Notes under the pieces: model-generated
What the model was told of the DNA's origin: nothing
Database searches by the model: none
Seen by the model: only the letters and a program-made list of their open reading frames with translations
Position numbers and translations under genes: made by a program
Assembly: GCF_051192575.1 (NCBI RefSeq)
Contig: NZ_JBPJSQ010000003.1
Span: 434,001 to 498,000, forward strand
Reading direction: 5' to 3'
Source: Aestuariimicrobium soli
GTDB taxonomy: Bacteria > Actinomycetota > Actinomycetes > Propionibacteriales > Propionibacteriaceae
Length of the DNA: 64,000 bases
In this document: piece by piece, positions 39,493 to 49,717 of the stretch
Layout: each line of letters begins with the position of its first letter
Position numbering within the stretch: position 1 is the stretch's first letter

Positions 39493-40188
39493 TCAGTCGG
39501 CCCACGCCCGGTGCAGGGCGACGATGCCTCCCGACAGGTTCTGCCAGCCGGTGGCCCGCCAACCGGCCGCGGCGCACAGGTCGGCAAGCCCTGGTTGATC
39601 GGGCCAGGCGCGGATCGACTCGGCCAGGTAGTCGTAGGCGGCCGGGTTGCTGGCGAACCGGCGTCCCAGGGGGAAGACAGTGCCCAGGTAGGTGGAGTAG
39701 AGGCGCCGGAAGGCCGGGTTGACCGGGGTCGAGAACTCGCAGATCAGCAGGCGACCGCCGGGCTTGGTGACGCGCTTCATCTCGCGCAGCGCGGCCAGGG
39801 TGTCTTCGACATTGCGCAGCCCGAAGCTGATGGTGACGGCGTCGAAGGTGTCGTCGGCCCACGGCAGGTTGAGGGCGTCACCGGCGACGAAGGTCAGTTC
39901 GGGGTGGCGGCGATGACCCTCGGCGAGCATGCCCCACGACAGATCGGTGCAGTAGACCGCCGCACCGGCGTCCGCGATGGGAGCCGACGAGGCCCCGGTG
40001 CCGGCGGCCAGGTCGAGAATGCGCTCGCCCGGACGCGGCTCGAGCGCCTCGATGACGTCGTCGCGCCAGTTGGCGTCGACGCCGAAGGTGAGCAGCCGGT
40101 TGAGCAGGTCATAGCGCTTGGCGACGCCGTCGAACATCGCACTCACGTCGCGGCGACGCTTGGTCAGGTCGGCTCGAATCTCCACCAC
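39493..40188 (-). CDS. menG: Demethylmenaquinone methyltransferase
   Basis: A 231-residue SAM methyltransferase of the UbiE/MenG family: VSAMFDGVAKRYDLLNRLLT at the N-terminus, LDLAAGTGASS as motif I, GDALNLPWADDTFDAVTISF and LRNVEDTLAALREM thereafter. It makes the final methylation of menaquinone. GTG 40188 was chosen because GACAGT lies exactly 6 nt upstream, matching other leaderless starts; the next codon is also GTG. It is divergent from the ABC ATPase gene. Confidence 0.93.
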   Translation of the reverse strand: MVEIRADLTKRRRDVSAMFDGVAKRYDLLNRLLTFGVDANWRDDVIEALEPRPGERILDLAAGTGASSAPIADAGAAVYCTDLSWGMLAEGHRRHPELTFVAGDALNLPWADDTFDAVTISFGLRNVEDTLAALREMKRVTKPGGRLLICEFSTPVNPAFRRLYSTYLGTVFPLGRRFASNPAAYDYLAESIRAWPDQPGLADLCAAAGWRATGWQNLSGGIVALHRAWAD

Positions 40189-40194
40189 GGCACC

Positions 40195-40200
40195 ACTGTC
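40195..40200 (-). promoter_or_regulatory. -10 box GACAGT for leaderless menG
   Basis: GACAGT, then GGTGCC, then GTG 40188; the spacing decides the start chosen. Confidence 0.5.
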
Positions 40201-40271
40201 CCACACGCCCCTGACAGGTTCGAGCCGGGGCGCCGACCTTCACCGCGTTCGGAGCCTCGGCGATTGGCTCC

Positions 40272-40277
40272 TACGAT
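40272..40277 (+). promoter_or_regulatory. -10 box TACGAT for leaderless ABC gene
   Basis: TACGAT, then GGGGCC, then ATG 40284; only 84 bases separate it from the divergent menG promoter. Confidence 0.6.
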
Positions 40278-40283
40278 GGGGCC

Positions 40284-40928
40284 ATGGCCGCTCGCACAGT
40301 CGTCCTCAAGGTGACGAACCTCTCCAAGTCCTACGGACCCTCCACCATCGTCGAGAACTTCTCGCTCGAGGTGCGCGAGGGCGAGGCGGTCGCCCTCACC
40401 GGACGAAACGGTGCCGGCAAGTCCACCGTGCTGCGCTGCCTGGTGGGGGCGGATCGTCCCACCGAGGGCACCGTCGAGGTGCTCGGTGAGAAGGTGAGCG
40501 AGTCCAACGTCGACATTCGCCGCAACGTGGCCACCGTCATCGACGACCTCGACTTCTTCCCCGACCTGTCGGTGGTCGAACACCTCGACCTGCTCGCGCG
40601 GGCCCACGGCCTCGACGACGCCGATGCCCTCGTCGACGAGGTGCTCGAAGAGGTGCAGCTGGTGCCGCAGTCGGGTCAGTTGCCGGGCACCCTGTCGTCG
40701 GGTCAGCGCCGCCGACTCGCCCTGGCCACGGCCATGGTGCGCCCCCGCAAGCTGCTGGTGCTCGACGAGCCCGAACAGCGACTCGACGTCGAGGGCATCC
40801 GCTGGCTCGGGGAGCGCCTGCGCGTCGAGAAGGAACGCGGGCTCGCCATCGTGCTGGCCTCGCACGAGCCCTCGCTGGTCGAGGCCCTGGGCTGCCGCAT
40901 CGTGCAGCTGGGGGGTGCTCGCGGATGA
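40284..40928 (+). CDS. ABC transporter ATP-binding protein
   Basis: A 214-residue ABC ATPase. Walker A is GRNGAGKST, the signature is LSSGQRRRLALA, Walker B is KLLVLDEPEQRLD and the switch His is in LASHEPS. It overlaps the next gene (a large membrane protein) as ATGA, so the two form one ABC exporter or extrusion unit. The substrate is unknown. The D-loop is EQRLD, where SALD/SGLD is usual. Confidence 0.92.
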   Translation: MAARTVVLKVTNLSKSYGPSTIVENFSLEVREGEAVALTGRNGAGKSTVLRCLVGADRPTEGTVEVLGEKVSESNVDIRRNVATVIDDLDFFPDLSVVEHLDLLARAHGLDDADALVDEVLEEVQLVPQSGQLPGTLSSGQRRRLALATAMVRPRKLLVLDEPEQRLDVEGIRWLGERLRVEKERGLAIVLASHEPSLVEALGCRIVQLGGARG

Positions 40929-42718
40929 GCCGCGCCAGCCGCAAGAAGTCCCCCGCCAAGGGCGGCCAGCCGCAGCCTGGCACCGAGCCCGAGGTCGTGC
41001 TCGCCGAGGCCCCCGAGGCCCTGCCCGAGGAAGCCCGGCTGGTGGTGACCCAGGACGTCAACCACCTGCACCAGCACGAGGTCGACGAGCGCCAGCTGCA
41101 GTTGTTGATGAAGGACTGGCGCCGCGGTCGCGCCACCCGCAGCGTTGGCCAGATGATCTCCGACGCCTACGTCGCCATCTTCTCCATCGCGGTGATCGCC
41201 GCCATGATGATCTCCTCGCTGATCCGCGCTCAGTCGTTGGCCGCCGAGTGCTCGGCCGACTCGTGTGGCGCCGCCCGCGGACTGCTGCCGTGGGCCGCGC
41301 TGGCCGGTGTGCTCGGGCTCACCCTCGGCGCCGCCCGCATGTTCGGCCCGGTGCTGGCCTCGGCCGCCGAGGGATTCTGGCTGATGGAGGCGCCCCTGCG
41401 GCGCTCCAAGCTGCTGGCCGCCCGACTGCTCGCTGCCATCCTGCTGGCCCTGGTCGGCGGTGCCGCCGTCGGGGCCCTGACCAGTGCGCTCACCGGGTCG
41501 TCCGGCACCGCGGTGATCGCTTGGACCGTGGCCACGGGTCTGGGGGCCGCCGGCCTGACGGCCCTGTCGGCCGCCGAACAGGGGGCCGAACGGTCGTGGA
41601 TCGTGAAGGCGCTGCAGGCGCTGGTCTCACTCGTGGGTCTGGCGGCGCTGCTGCTGGTGGTGGCCACGGCCGCCAACTGGATCGATCTGGGGCTGAACGA
41701 CAACCTGGCCGTCGAGCTGGCGGCCGTCGTCGCCGGCGTCGGCCTGCTGCTGTGCATCGCGGCCGGCCTGATCGCCCGCGCGCGCCTCAACCGCATTCGC
41801 CGCTCGCGTCTGGTCTCGGGCGGATCGCTGATCAGCGGCATGCAGGGTGCGATGTTCGCCATGGACTTCGGCCTGATGCGCGACATCCTGGTCGAGCGCG
41901 AGGCGGTCGACCGCGGTCACGTTCGTCCCACCCGCGGACGAGGCACCGGCCTCACCGCGCTGGTGCTGCGCGACGTGCAGCGCATCATTCGGTTCCCCAA
42001 GCCGCTGGTGCTGCTGGTGTGCTCGGTGGTGGTGCCGTACGCGGTGCAGGCCTTGGGGCTCGGACGACTGGTCGTGCCCATCGCCGCGATCGTGCTGATG
42101 GCCGCCCTGATTCCGTTCTTCACCTCGCTGCGCGTGCTGTCGCGGACGAAGGGTCTGGCGCGTGCCTTCCCCTTCACGACGGCGCAGATTCGCACCGCCA
42201 CCTGCGTGGTGCCGGCCGTGCTGGCCCTGGTCTGGGGGATCGCGGTGACCCCTGCCTTCGTGGGCGTGGCCGGTGCCGGCCTGGTCGGAAAGTCGCCCGC
42301 GGATGCCGCCATGTGGGCCCTGGTCACCGGTTTCGCCGGGCTGCTCGGGGCGATGCGCTGGCAGTCGGCCAAGTCGGCCAACTACCAGGCGCCGATGGTG
42401 GCGACCAGCATGGGTGCCATGCCGCCGGGGCTGATGTTCAACCTGGTGCGCGGCTTCGACATGGTGGCGTTGATGAGCATTCCGGCCGTGTTCGGCTGGA
42501 CTCCGTGGATCTCGGTGGTGCTCGGCATCATCATCTTCAGCTTCCTGCGGATGGGCGGCATCGATCAGGAGGAGATGCGCGAACTGCAGGAGCAGCAGAA
42601 GAAGGCGCTCAACGAGTCGAAGCTGGCCGCAGCGGCGGGGCAGCCCGGCGCGAAGTCGGGTCAGTCCGGCAAGGGTGGCGCCTCGGGCGACAAGATTCGG
42701 ATCAAGCGGGGCGGCTGA
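40925..42718 (+). CDS. ABC transporter membrane subunit (DUF6297-like)
   Basis: A 597-residue membrane protein coupled to the ABC ATPase gene. After about 65 charged N-terminal residues there are some ten to twelve hydrophobic segments in two groups (about 75-310 and 350-540), like actinobacterial ABC-2-type permeases of the DUF6297 kind. The C-terminus is a Gln/Lys/Gly-rich cytosolic tail. The family name is from memory of composition and pairing, so moderately sure. Its placement among men genes may be coincidental. Confidence 0.75.
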   Translation: MSRASRKKSPAKGGQPQPGTEPEVVLAEAPEALPEEARLVVTQDVNHLHQHEVDERQLQLLMKDWRRGRATRSVGQMISDAYVAIFSIAVIAAMMISSLIRAQSLAAECSADSCGAARGLLPWAALAGVLGLTLGAARMFGPVLASAAEGFWLMEAPLRRSKLLAARLLAAILLALVGGAAVGALTSALTGSSGTAVIAWTVATGLGAAGLTALSAAEQGAERSWIVKALQALVSLVGLAALLLVVATAANWIDLGLNDNLAVELAAVVAGVGLLLCIAAGLIARARLNRIRRSRLVSGGSLISGMQGAMFAMDFGLMRDILVEREAVDRGHVRPTRGRGTGLTALVLRDVQRIIRFPKPLVLLVCSVVVPYAVQALGLGRLVVPIAAIVLMAALIPFFTSLRVLSRTKGLARAFPFTTAQIRTATCVVPAVLALVWGIAVTPAFVGVAGAGLVGKSPADAAMWALVTGFAGLLGAMRWQSAKSANYQAPMVATSMGAMPPGLMFNLVRGFDMVALMSIPAVFGWTPWISVVLGIIIFSFLRMGGIDQEEMRELQEQQKKALNESKLAAAAGQPGAKSGQSGKGGASGDKIRIKRGG

Positions 42719-42749
42719 GCCCCGCTGACCTCGGTCGGAAGCTGTCGGG

Positions 42750-43994
42750 TCAGCCCGACAGCGCGTCCCGCATCGGGCGGAACTTGGCGATCGTCTCGGC
42801 CAGTTCCTCGTGCGGGCTGGAGTCGGCCACGATGCCAGCGCCGGCGAAGATCTGGATCTCCTCGGGCGTGGCCGCGTGGATCTGCCCCGAGCGCAGCGCC
42901 AGGGCCCATTCGCCGTCACCGGCGGCATCGATCCACCCGACGGGGCCGGCGTATCGTCCGCGATCGAGGTTCTCGAGTTCGTTGATCAGGTCGAGGGCCA
43001 CGTGCGTCGGGGTGCCGCAGACCGCGGCCGAGGGGTGCACGGCCGCGGCCAGGCCCAGGGAGGTGACGTCGTCGTTGACCACCCCGGTGATGTCGGTGGC
43101 GAGGTGCAGCACGTTCGGCAATTCGAGGATCGAGGGCTGCTCCGGCACGTTCATGCCCGAACAGAACGGCGCCAGCGACTCCGCCACCGACGCCACCGCG
43201 AACTCGTGCTCGCGTTGGTTCTTGCTGGACGATCGCAGCGCCTCCGCCAGCCGGGTGTTCTCGTCGCCGGTGCCGCGGCGAATGGTGCCGGCGAGCACGC
43301 GCGAGGTGGCCAGGCCACCGCGGCGGCGCACCAGCATCTCGGGGGTGGCGCCGACCAGGCCGTCGACCAGGAAGGTGTAGGTGCTGGGGTAACTGGTCGA
43401 CAGTCGTTCCACCAGCCAGCGGGGGTCGATGGGGCCGGCGGCGCGGGCGATCAGGTCGCGGGCCAGAACGATCTTGTCGACCTCACCACCGTTGAGCAGC
43501 CGCACGGCCTCGGCGACCATCAGTTCCCAGTCGACACCCGACATCGACCCGTCCGACCACGACACCTCGCCCGGTGACATCGGGGCGGGCTGGCGCTCCG
43601 GCATCTCATCGGGCAGGTTGCCGTAGCCGAGGCGAGTGCACCAGCAGTGGCCCTCGCGGCGTCCGATCGTCCATTCGGGCACGACCAGCACCGAGGGCTC
43701 GGCCGAGCGGTCGGGGTCGAAGGCGAACGAGCCGAAGGCGATGGGGCCGGTGCCGTACTGGCCGTACAGCTCGGTCTCGTGCTCGATCGTGCCGGCGAAC
43801 TCGCTCCACCAGATGTCGGCGGCGTCGAGGGAGTCGGTCGCGAAGCGCGCCACCTCGCCGATCCCGATGATTCCGTCGCCACGGCGCACGAAGGCCGAAC
43901 CGTGCTCGCGCGGGAGGTACATCTCGAGCGGACCGGGGTCAGGAATGGCGACGGTCCGGGCGCGCAGTCTCGCGGAACCGGGATTGACGATCAC
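42750..43994 (-). CDS. menF: Isochorismate synthase
   Basis: A 414-residue chorismate-binding enzyme; first step of menaquinone synthesis, chorismate to isochorismate. The conserved core includes GEVDKIVLARDLIARA (Lys as base), VGATPEMLVRRRGG, SRVLAGTIRRG, HLATDITG, LAAAVHPSAAVCGTP and IFAGAGIVADSSPHEELAET. EntC, MenF and PchA share these; linkage to menC/D/E/A/G argues for MenF. GTG 43994 has TAGGCT 6 nt before it. It is convergent with the ABC membrane gene. Confidence 0.92.
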   Translation of the reverse strand: MIVNPGSARLRARTVAIPDPGPLEMYLPREHGSAFVRRGDGIIGIGEVARFATDSLDAADIWWSEFAGTIEHETELYGQYGTGPIAFGSFAFDPDRSAEPSVLVVPEWTIGRREGHCWCTRLGYGNLPDEMPERQPAPMSPGEVSWSDGSMSGVDWELMVAEAVRLLNGGEVDKIVLARDLIARAAGPIDPRWLVERLSTSYPSTYTFLVDGLVGATPEMLVRRRGGLATSRVLAGTIRRGTGDENTRLAEALRSSSKNQREHEFAVASVAESLAPFCSGMNVPEQPSILELPNVLHLATDITGVVNDDVTSLGLAAAVHPSAAVCGTPTHVALDLINELENLDRGRYAGPVGWIDAAGDGEWALALRSGQIHAATPEEIQIFAGAGIVADSSPHEELAETIAKFRPMRDALSG

Positions 43995-44000
43995 CCTCGC

Positions 44001-44006
44001 AGCCTA
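44001..44006 (-). promoter_or_regulatory. -10 box TAGGCT for leaderless menF
   Basis: TAGGCT, then GCGAGG, then GTG 43994; identical in layout to the nucleotidyltransferase promoter. Confidence 0.6.
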
Positions 44007-44148
44007 GCCACACAACTCTTCGGCGGGCGTCATCGGCGGTCGCTTTGACACGGGCAGGCTGTGGCAACTGTGTGCGGCAAGGGGGACCCCGGTCGGGGGG
44101 CGCCGCGCGGGCGTGGGACGCTGGTGCCACCCAGCAAGGAGGCTCGCG

Positions 44149-44772
44149 GTGACCGCACTCGACACCCAACTCACCACCTTCGACGAGGCCGCGCGCATGT
44201 TCGCCGACCTGGCCGACGAACTCACCCGCGCCGACCTGGTGCGGCCCGCGACCGATGCCTGGTCGGTGCGCGACCTGCTCGGGCACACCCTGCGGGCCGT
44301 CCTCACGGTCGACGACTACTTGGATCTGCCGGGTGACCAGCCCGACCACCTGACCCCCGCTGGCTACTACCACCAGGCGATCCAGACCATCGACGACGCG
44401 TCCGTCGCAACCCGGGGCAGGGAAGCCGGTGAGGCCTTGGGCGAGACCCCGGAGCGGGTCGTCCGCGAGGTGGTCGAGCGCGTGCTCGGTCGCCTCGCCG
44501 ACCTCGAGGACGATCCCGTGATCGTCACGCGCGGGGGAGCGATGCACCTGTCGGCCTACCTGCCCACGCGCACGCTCGAACTGGTGATCCACTCCCTCGA
44601 CCTGGCCGCCGCCGTCGGTCGTCCGCTGATGGTGCCGGCCGACCCGATGCGGCAGACACTCGAGTTGGTCACCGAGATCGTCCTGCTCGACGGACGAGGG
44701 CCCGAGCTCGCCCGAGCCCTGACCGGGCGCGGGAGTCTGCCGACGGGCTTCTCGGTCTTCGCCGCTCGCTGA
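44149..44772 (+). CDS. Mycothiol-dependent maleylpyruvate isomerase-like (DinB fold)
   Basis: A 207-residue protein of the TIGR03083/MDMPI-N type. DAWSVRDLLGHTLRAVLTVDDYL carries the first metal-binding His and LELVIHSLDLAAAVGRP the last. This DinB-like four-helix fold uses mycothiol or a similar thiol in several actinobacterial enzymes; the substrate here is unknown. GTG 44149 was chosen because AAGGAGG lies 7-8 nt upstream. It is not leaderless, unlike its neighbour menF. Confidence 0.8.
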   Translation: MTALDTQLTTFDEAARMFADLADELTRADLVRPATDAWSVRDLLGHTLRAVLTVDDYLDLPGDQPDHLTPAGYYHQAIQTIDDASVATRGREAGEALGETPERVVREVVERVLGRLADLEDDPVIVTRGGAMHLSAYLPTRTLELVIHSLDLAAAVGRPLMVPADPMRQTLELVTEIVLLDGRGPELARALTGRGSLPTGFSVFAAR

Positions 44773-45188
44773 TCCCTGACCACCGGTCCGTGGACTCGAC
44801 ACGGGCGCAGCCAGCAAACTCGCACCAAAACATTCGGCCCTCAGGAACTTTCCTCGGGGTTGCACTCTTTCCTGGGAGTCTGCGGATAGCTGGGAGTCTG
44901 CGGTTGGCTGGCCCGACCGAGGGTGTCATGCCGGCGGGATCGACCGGATCGACCGGGGACGACGCCGCGGTGACGGGCTCGCCCCGCGACCGCCCCACTG
45001 CAACGATTAACGCAACCCCCAGATTGCCTAAATGGCTCCTGTTCCACCTAGTCAGCGGGCAATCTCACCCAGCGGTGGGGTGGTTTAGCGCCGCCTGTCG
45101 ATTCGGCCTAGAGTAAGGGCCGAGACGGGCGACCCAGGAGTCGCCCGCAGCTGGGAGAGGGGCGCCTCGCCGCCCCATGGGAGATGCG
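44773..45188 (+). promoter_or_regulatory. 416-base non-coding leader upstream of menJ-nuo
   Basis: No convincing gene is seen. The gap holds two 18-bp direct repeats with 16 of 18 matches (CTGGGAGTCTGCGGATAG at 44872 and a copy at 44890), a GATCGACCG doublet near 44938, a locally AT-richer stretch near 45000-45050 that could hold promoters, TAGAGT at about 45111 as a possible -10, and a perfect 8 bp hairpin in the presumed leader (45126-45147). It probably drives menJ and perhaps nuo. Confidence 0.5.
45126..45147 (+). other. Leader hairpin upstream of menJ
   Basis: CGGGCGAC and GTCGCCCG pair perfectly around a CCAGGA loop, about 40 nt before the menJ ribosome site. It may affect mRNA stability or attenuation. 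Confidence 0.45.
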
Positions 45189-46556
45189 ATGAGTGACGCA
45201 CAGGCCGCCGGTCAGGCAGCCCCTGCGGCATACGCCGACCCCGCCCAGCCCCCGTCCGGCCAGTCCCAGTCCCAGTCCGGCACCCAGCCCAGCCTCAAGC
45301 CCCGCCACGCCGACGCCGTCATCGTCGGCGGTGGCCCCGCCGGTGCCGCCACCGCCGCCCACCTCGCGCGCCGCGGTCTCGACGTGATCCTGCTCGAGAA
45401 GGCCACCTACCCCCGCGACAAGATCTGCGGCGACGGCCTCACCCCGCGTGCGGTCAAGCAACTGGTCAACCTGGGCATCGACACCTCCGAGGCCAACGGC
45501 TGGCACCGCAACAAGGGCCTGCGCGTCTACGGCGGCCGCGTCGAGCCCTTCGACATGCCCTGGCCCGAGCTCAAGGACTTCCCCAACTACGGCCTCGTCC
45601 GTCGCCGCGAAGACCTCGACGCCCTGCTCGCCGCCCACGCGGTCGCCCTCGGGGCCCACCTGCACACCGGCGCCAACGTGACCGCCCCGATCATCGACGA
45701 GCGCACCGATCGCATCGTGGGCGTCACCACCAAGGACGGTCGCGAGTTCCGCGCGCCCGTGGTCGTGGCCGCCGACGGCGTCTCGAGCCGCATCGCGGTG
45801 GCGATGGGCCTCACCAAGCGTGAGGATCGTCCGATGGGCGTGGCGGTGCGCGCCTACTTCGAGTGCGAACGCGGCAACGGCGACTGGATGGAGTCGTGGC
45901 TCGAACTGTGGGACGGCAAGCCCCACGAGTCGAACCTGCTGCCGGGCTACGGCTGGGCCTTCCCGACCGGCGAGGGCATCAGCAACGTCGGCCTCGGCAT
46001 GCTCGACACCTCCCCGGCCTTCGCCAAGACCGACTACCGCCAGCTGATGAAGACCTGGCTGAAGGCCTGTCCCCCTGAATGGGGTTTCACGGACGAGAAC
46101 CTGCGCGGCCAGATCCGCGGTGCGGCCCTGCCGATGGCGTTCAACCGCCAGCCCGCCTACGCGCGCGGACTGCTTCTGGTCGGCGATGCCGGCGGCATGG
46201 TGAACCCGTTCAACGGCGAGGGCATCGACTACGCCCTCGAGGCCGCCGCCCTGGCCGCCGAGGCCATCAGCGAGGCCCGCTCCCGCGGCTTCGGCACCCC
46301 GAACGCCGAACTCGCGCTGCAGGGCTATGTCACCCATCTGAAGTCCGACATGGGCGGCTACTTCCGCCTCGGCACCATCTTCGCCAAGCTGATCGGCAAC
46401 CCCGAGATCATGAAGATCTGCGTGCGCTACGGGCTTCCCCGCAAGACGCTGATGAGGCTGGTGCACAAGTTGCTGGCCAACCTCACCGACGAACATGACG
46501 GCGATGTGATGGACAAGACCATCAACGCCCTGCGCAGAATGGCGCCATCAGCATGA
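45189..46556 (+). CDS. menJ: Menaquinone isoprenyl reductase / geranylgeranyl reductase family
   Basis: A 455-residue FAD enzyme. The dinucleotide motif is VIVGGGPAGAATAAHLARRG (near 44-63), then KICGDGLTPRAVKQL, and the FAD end motif LLLVGDAGGMVNPFNGEGIDYALE. This group reduces isoprenoid double bonds; mycobacterial MenJ saturates one bond of the menaquinone tail, and position between men genes and complex I supports that. ATG 45189 follows GGGAG by 5 nt; ATG 45177 has no such site. The first 38 residues are a Pro/Gln/Ser-rich, probably disordered tail. Confidence 0.85.
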   Translation: MSDAQAAGQAAPAAYADPAQPPSGQSQSQSGTQPSLKPRHADAVIVGGGPAGAATAAHLARRGLDVILLEKATYPRDKICGDGLTPRAVKQLVNLGIDTSEANGWHRNKGLRVYGGRVEPFDMPWPELKDFPNYGLVRRREDLDALLAAHAVALGAHLHTGANVTAPIIDERTDRIVGVTTKDGREFRAPVVVAADGVSSRIAVAMGLTKREDRPMGVAVRAYFECERGNGDWMESWLELWDGKPHESNLLPGYGWAFPTGEGISNVGLGMLDTSPAFAKTDYRQLMKTWLKACPPEWGFTDENLRGQIRGAALPMAFNRQPAYARGLLLVGDAGGMVNPFNGEGIDYALEAAALAAEAISEARSRGFGTPNAELALQGYVTHLKSDMGGYFRLGTIFAKLIGNPEIMKICVRYGLPRKTLMRLVHKLLANLTDEHDGDVMDKTINALRRMAPSA

Positions 46557-46654
46557 CAGCCAGCCATCCGACGGCTGACCGCTTCGCCGCCACTCGTCGC
46601 ACCCGCAGTAGCACCAGCAGAACCAGCACGACCGGCCCAGGAGGGGACTCGTGA
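46553..46654 (+). CDS. Small coupling ORF between menJ and nuoA
   Basis: A 33-codon frame (MTASHPTADRFAATRRTRSS...) whose ATG overlaps the menJ stop as ATGA and whose TGA overlaps the nuoA start as GTGA. It fills the whole 94-base gap. The product would be Arg/Ser/Thr-rich without known motif; the chance of both overlaps is small. It may exist mainly to keep ribosomes moving from menJ into the nuo operon. The nuoA ribosome site (AGGAGG) lies in its last codons. Confidence 0.45.
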   Translation: MTASHPTADRFAATRRTRSSTSRTSTTGPGGDS

Positions 46655-47010
46655 ACGCCTACATCCCGATCATCGGACTCGCCGCCCTCGCGGCGTTGTT
46701 CATCCTCGTGTCGATCGTCATGTCGATCAACGTCGGGCCGGCCCGCTACAACCGTGCCAAGTACGACACCTACGAGTGCGGCATCCAGCCGACTCCCCAG
46801 CCCGTCGGTGGCGGCCGCTTCCCGGTGAAGTACTACATCACCGCGATGCTGTTCATCGTCTTCGACATCGAGATCGTGTTCCTCTACCCGTGGGCCGTCT
46901 CGTTCAACCGTCTCGGCCTGTTCGCGGTCGTCGAGATGGTGCTGTTCATCGTGACCGTGTTCGTCGCCTACTTCTACGTCCTGCGCCGCGGCGGCCTGGA
47001 CTGGGACTGA
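46651..47010 (+). CDS. nuoA: NADH-quinone oxidoreductase subunit A
   Basis: A 119-residue membrane subunit with three helices, forming part of the quinone cavity. KYDTYECGIQPTPQPVGGGR carries the conserved loop cysteine and Glu; YYITAMLFIVFDIEIVFLYP is the signature of helix 2. GTG 46651 has AGGAGG 8 nt upstream. First gene of a complete nuoA-N operon. Confidence 0.96.
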   Translation: MNAYIPIIGLAALAALFILVSIVMSINVGPARYNRAKYDTYECGIQPTPQPVGGGRFPVKYYITAMLFIVFDIEIVFLYPWAVSFNRLGLFAVVEMVLFIVTVFVAYFYVLRRGGLDWD

Positions 47011-47040
47011 GCGGGACGAAGCAGAGAGGAACGACCAGTC

Positions 47041-47598
47041 ATGGGAATTGAAGAGAAGCTCCCCAGCGGCGTGCTGCTGACCTCCGTCGAGGCCATCGCC
47101 GGTTGGATGCGGCAGGCCTCGTTCTGGCCCGCCACCATGGGCCTGGCCTGTTGCGCCATCGAGATGATGGCCTTCGGCACCCCCCGCTACGACTCCGGCC
47201 GGTGGGGTCAGGAGGTCTTCCGCGCCTCGCCGCGTCAGGCCGACCTGCTGATCGTCTCGGGCCGTGTCTCGCAGAAGATGGCGCCGGTCGTCCGTCAGGT
47301 CTACGACCAGATGCCCAACCCCAAGTGGGTCATCTCGATGGGCGCTTGCGCGAGCTCCGGCGGCATGTTCAACAACTACGCCGTCGTGCAGGGCTGCGAC
47401 CACTTCCTGCCCGTCGACATCTACCTGCCCGGCTGCCCGCCTCGCCCCGACATGCTGATCGACGCGATCTTCAAGCTCAAGGAGCAGAAGGTCTTCAAGA
47501 CCCCGATCGGCCCCGACATGGTCTCGGCCATCGAGGCGGACGAAAAGGCAGCCCTCGAGGCGCCCGCCACCATCGAGATGAAGGGCCTCATGCGATGA
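47041..47598 (+). CDS. nuoB: NADH-quinone oxidoreductase subunit B
   Basis: A 185-residue subunit holding the terminal [4Fe-4S] cluster N2 that reduces menaquinone. Ligands are the tandem CC in LACCAIEMMAFGTPRYD, then MGACASSGG and YLPGCPPRPDML. The ribosome site is AGAGAGGAACG. It overlaps nuoC as ATGA. Confidence 0.97.
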   Translation: MGIEEKLPSGVLLTSVEAIAGWMRQASFWPATMGLACCAIEMMAFGTPRYDSGRWGQEVFRASPRQADLLIVSGRVSQKMAPVVRQVYDQMPNPKWVISMGACASSGGMFNNYAVVQGCDHFLPVDIYLPGCPPRPDMLIDAIFKLKEQKVFKTPIGPDMVSAIEADEKAALEAPATIEMKGLMR

Positions 47599-48325
47599 GC
47601 GACCTGACCCCCGAGCAGGCCGAGCTGGCCCCCACCGCCCCCGACGGCAACCAGGTGGCCCAGGGGCAGACCCAGCTCTCCCAGACCCAGGTGCTCGGCA
47701 CCAGCCAGGGCATGTGGGGCTCGCGCCCCGGCTCCGGCGACACCTCCGGCTACGGCGGCATCGTCCGCACCCAGCAGATGCCGGGGCTCAGCGATCGTCC
47801 CTACGGCGGCTGGTTCGACGAGGTCGCCGACCGCATGGAGGAACTCGTCCCCGGGTTCGGCACCGGCCGCGTGTACGTGCACGCCGGCGAGATCACCTTC
47901 TTCGTCAAGAACGAGTTGTTCGTCGAGCTGTTGAAGGTGCTGCGCGACGACGCCCAGCTGCGCTTCGAGGTCTGCGTGTCGGTCTCGGGCGTGCATTACC
48001 CGGGTTCGACCGGCGAGGAACTGCACGTCGTGTACCACTTCCTGTCGATCACCCACAACCGACGGATCCGCCTCGAGCTGACCTGCACCGACGCCGATCC
48101 GCACGTGCCCAGCGCCACCTCGGTCTACCCGCACACCGACTGGCACGAGCGTGAGACCTGGGACATGTTCGGCGTGATCTTCGACGGTCACCACGCCCTG
48201 ACCCGCATTCTGATGCCGGACGACTGGCAGGGTCACCCCCAGCGCAAGGACTACCCGCTGGGCGGAGTGCCGGTGGAGTACAAGGGCGCGGTTGTGCCGC
48301 CCCCGGACGAGCGGAGGAGCTACTG

Positions 48326-48326
<1 letters not shown>
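47595..48326 (+). CDS. nuoC: NADH-quinone oxidoreductase subunit C
   Basis: A 243-residue peripheral-arm subunit. The first 60 residues are a Gln/Thr/Gly-rich extension; the 30 kDa core follows, with VVYHFLSITHNRRIRLE, HTDWHERETWDMFGVIFDGH and LRxI-type LTRILMPDDWQGHPQRKDYPLGG. Its stop and the nuoD start share one base (TGATG). Confidence 0.96.

Positions 48327-49713
<1,387 letters not shown>

Positions 49714-49717
<4 letters not shown>

Noticed and set aside
44790..45116. A 108-codon frame in the menJ leader
   Set aside because: No ribosome site or leaderless box, unusual composition, and it covers direct repeats and the presumed promoter.
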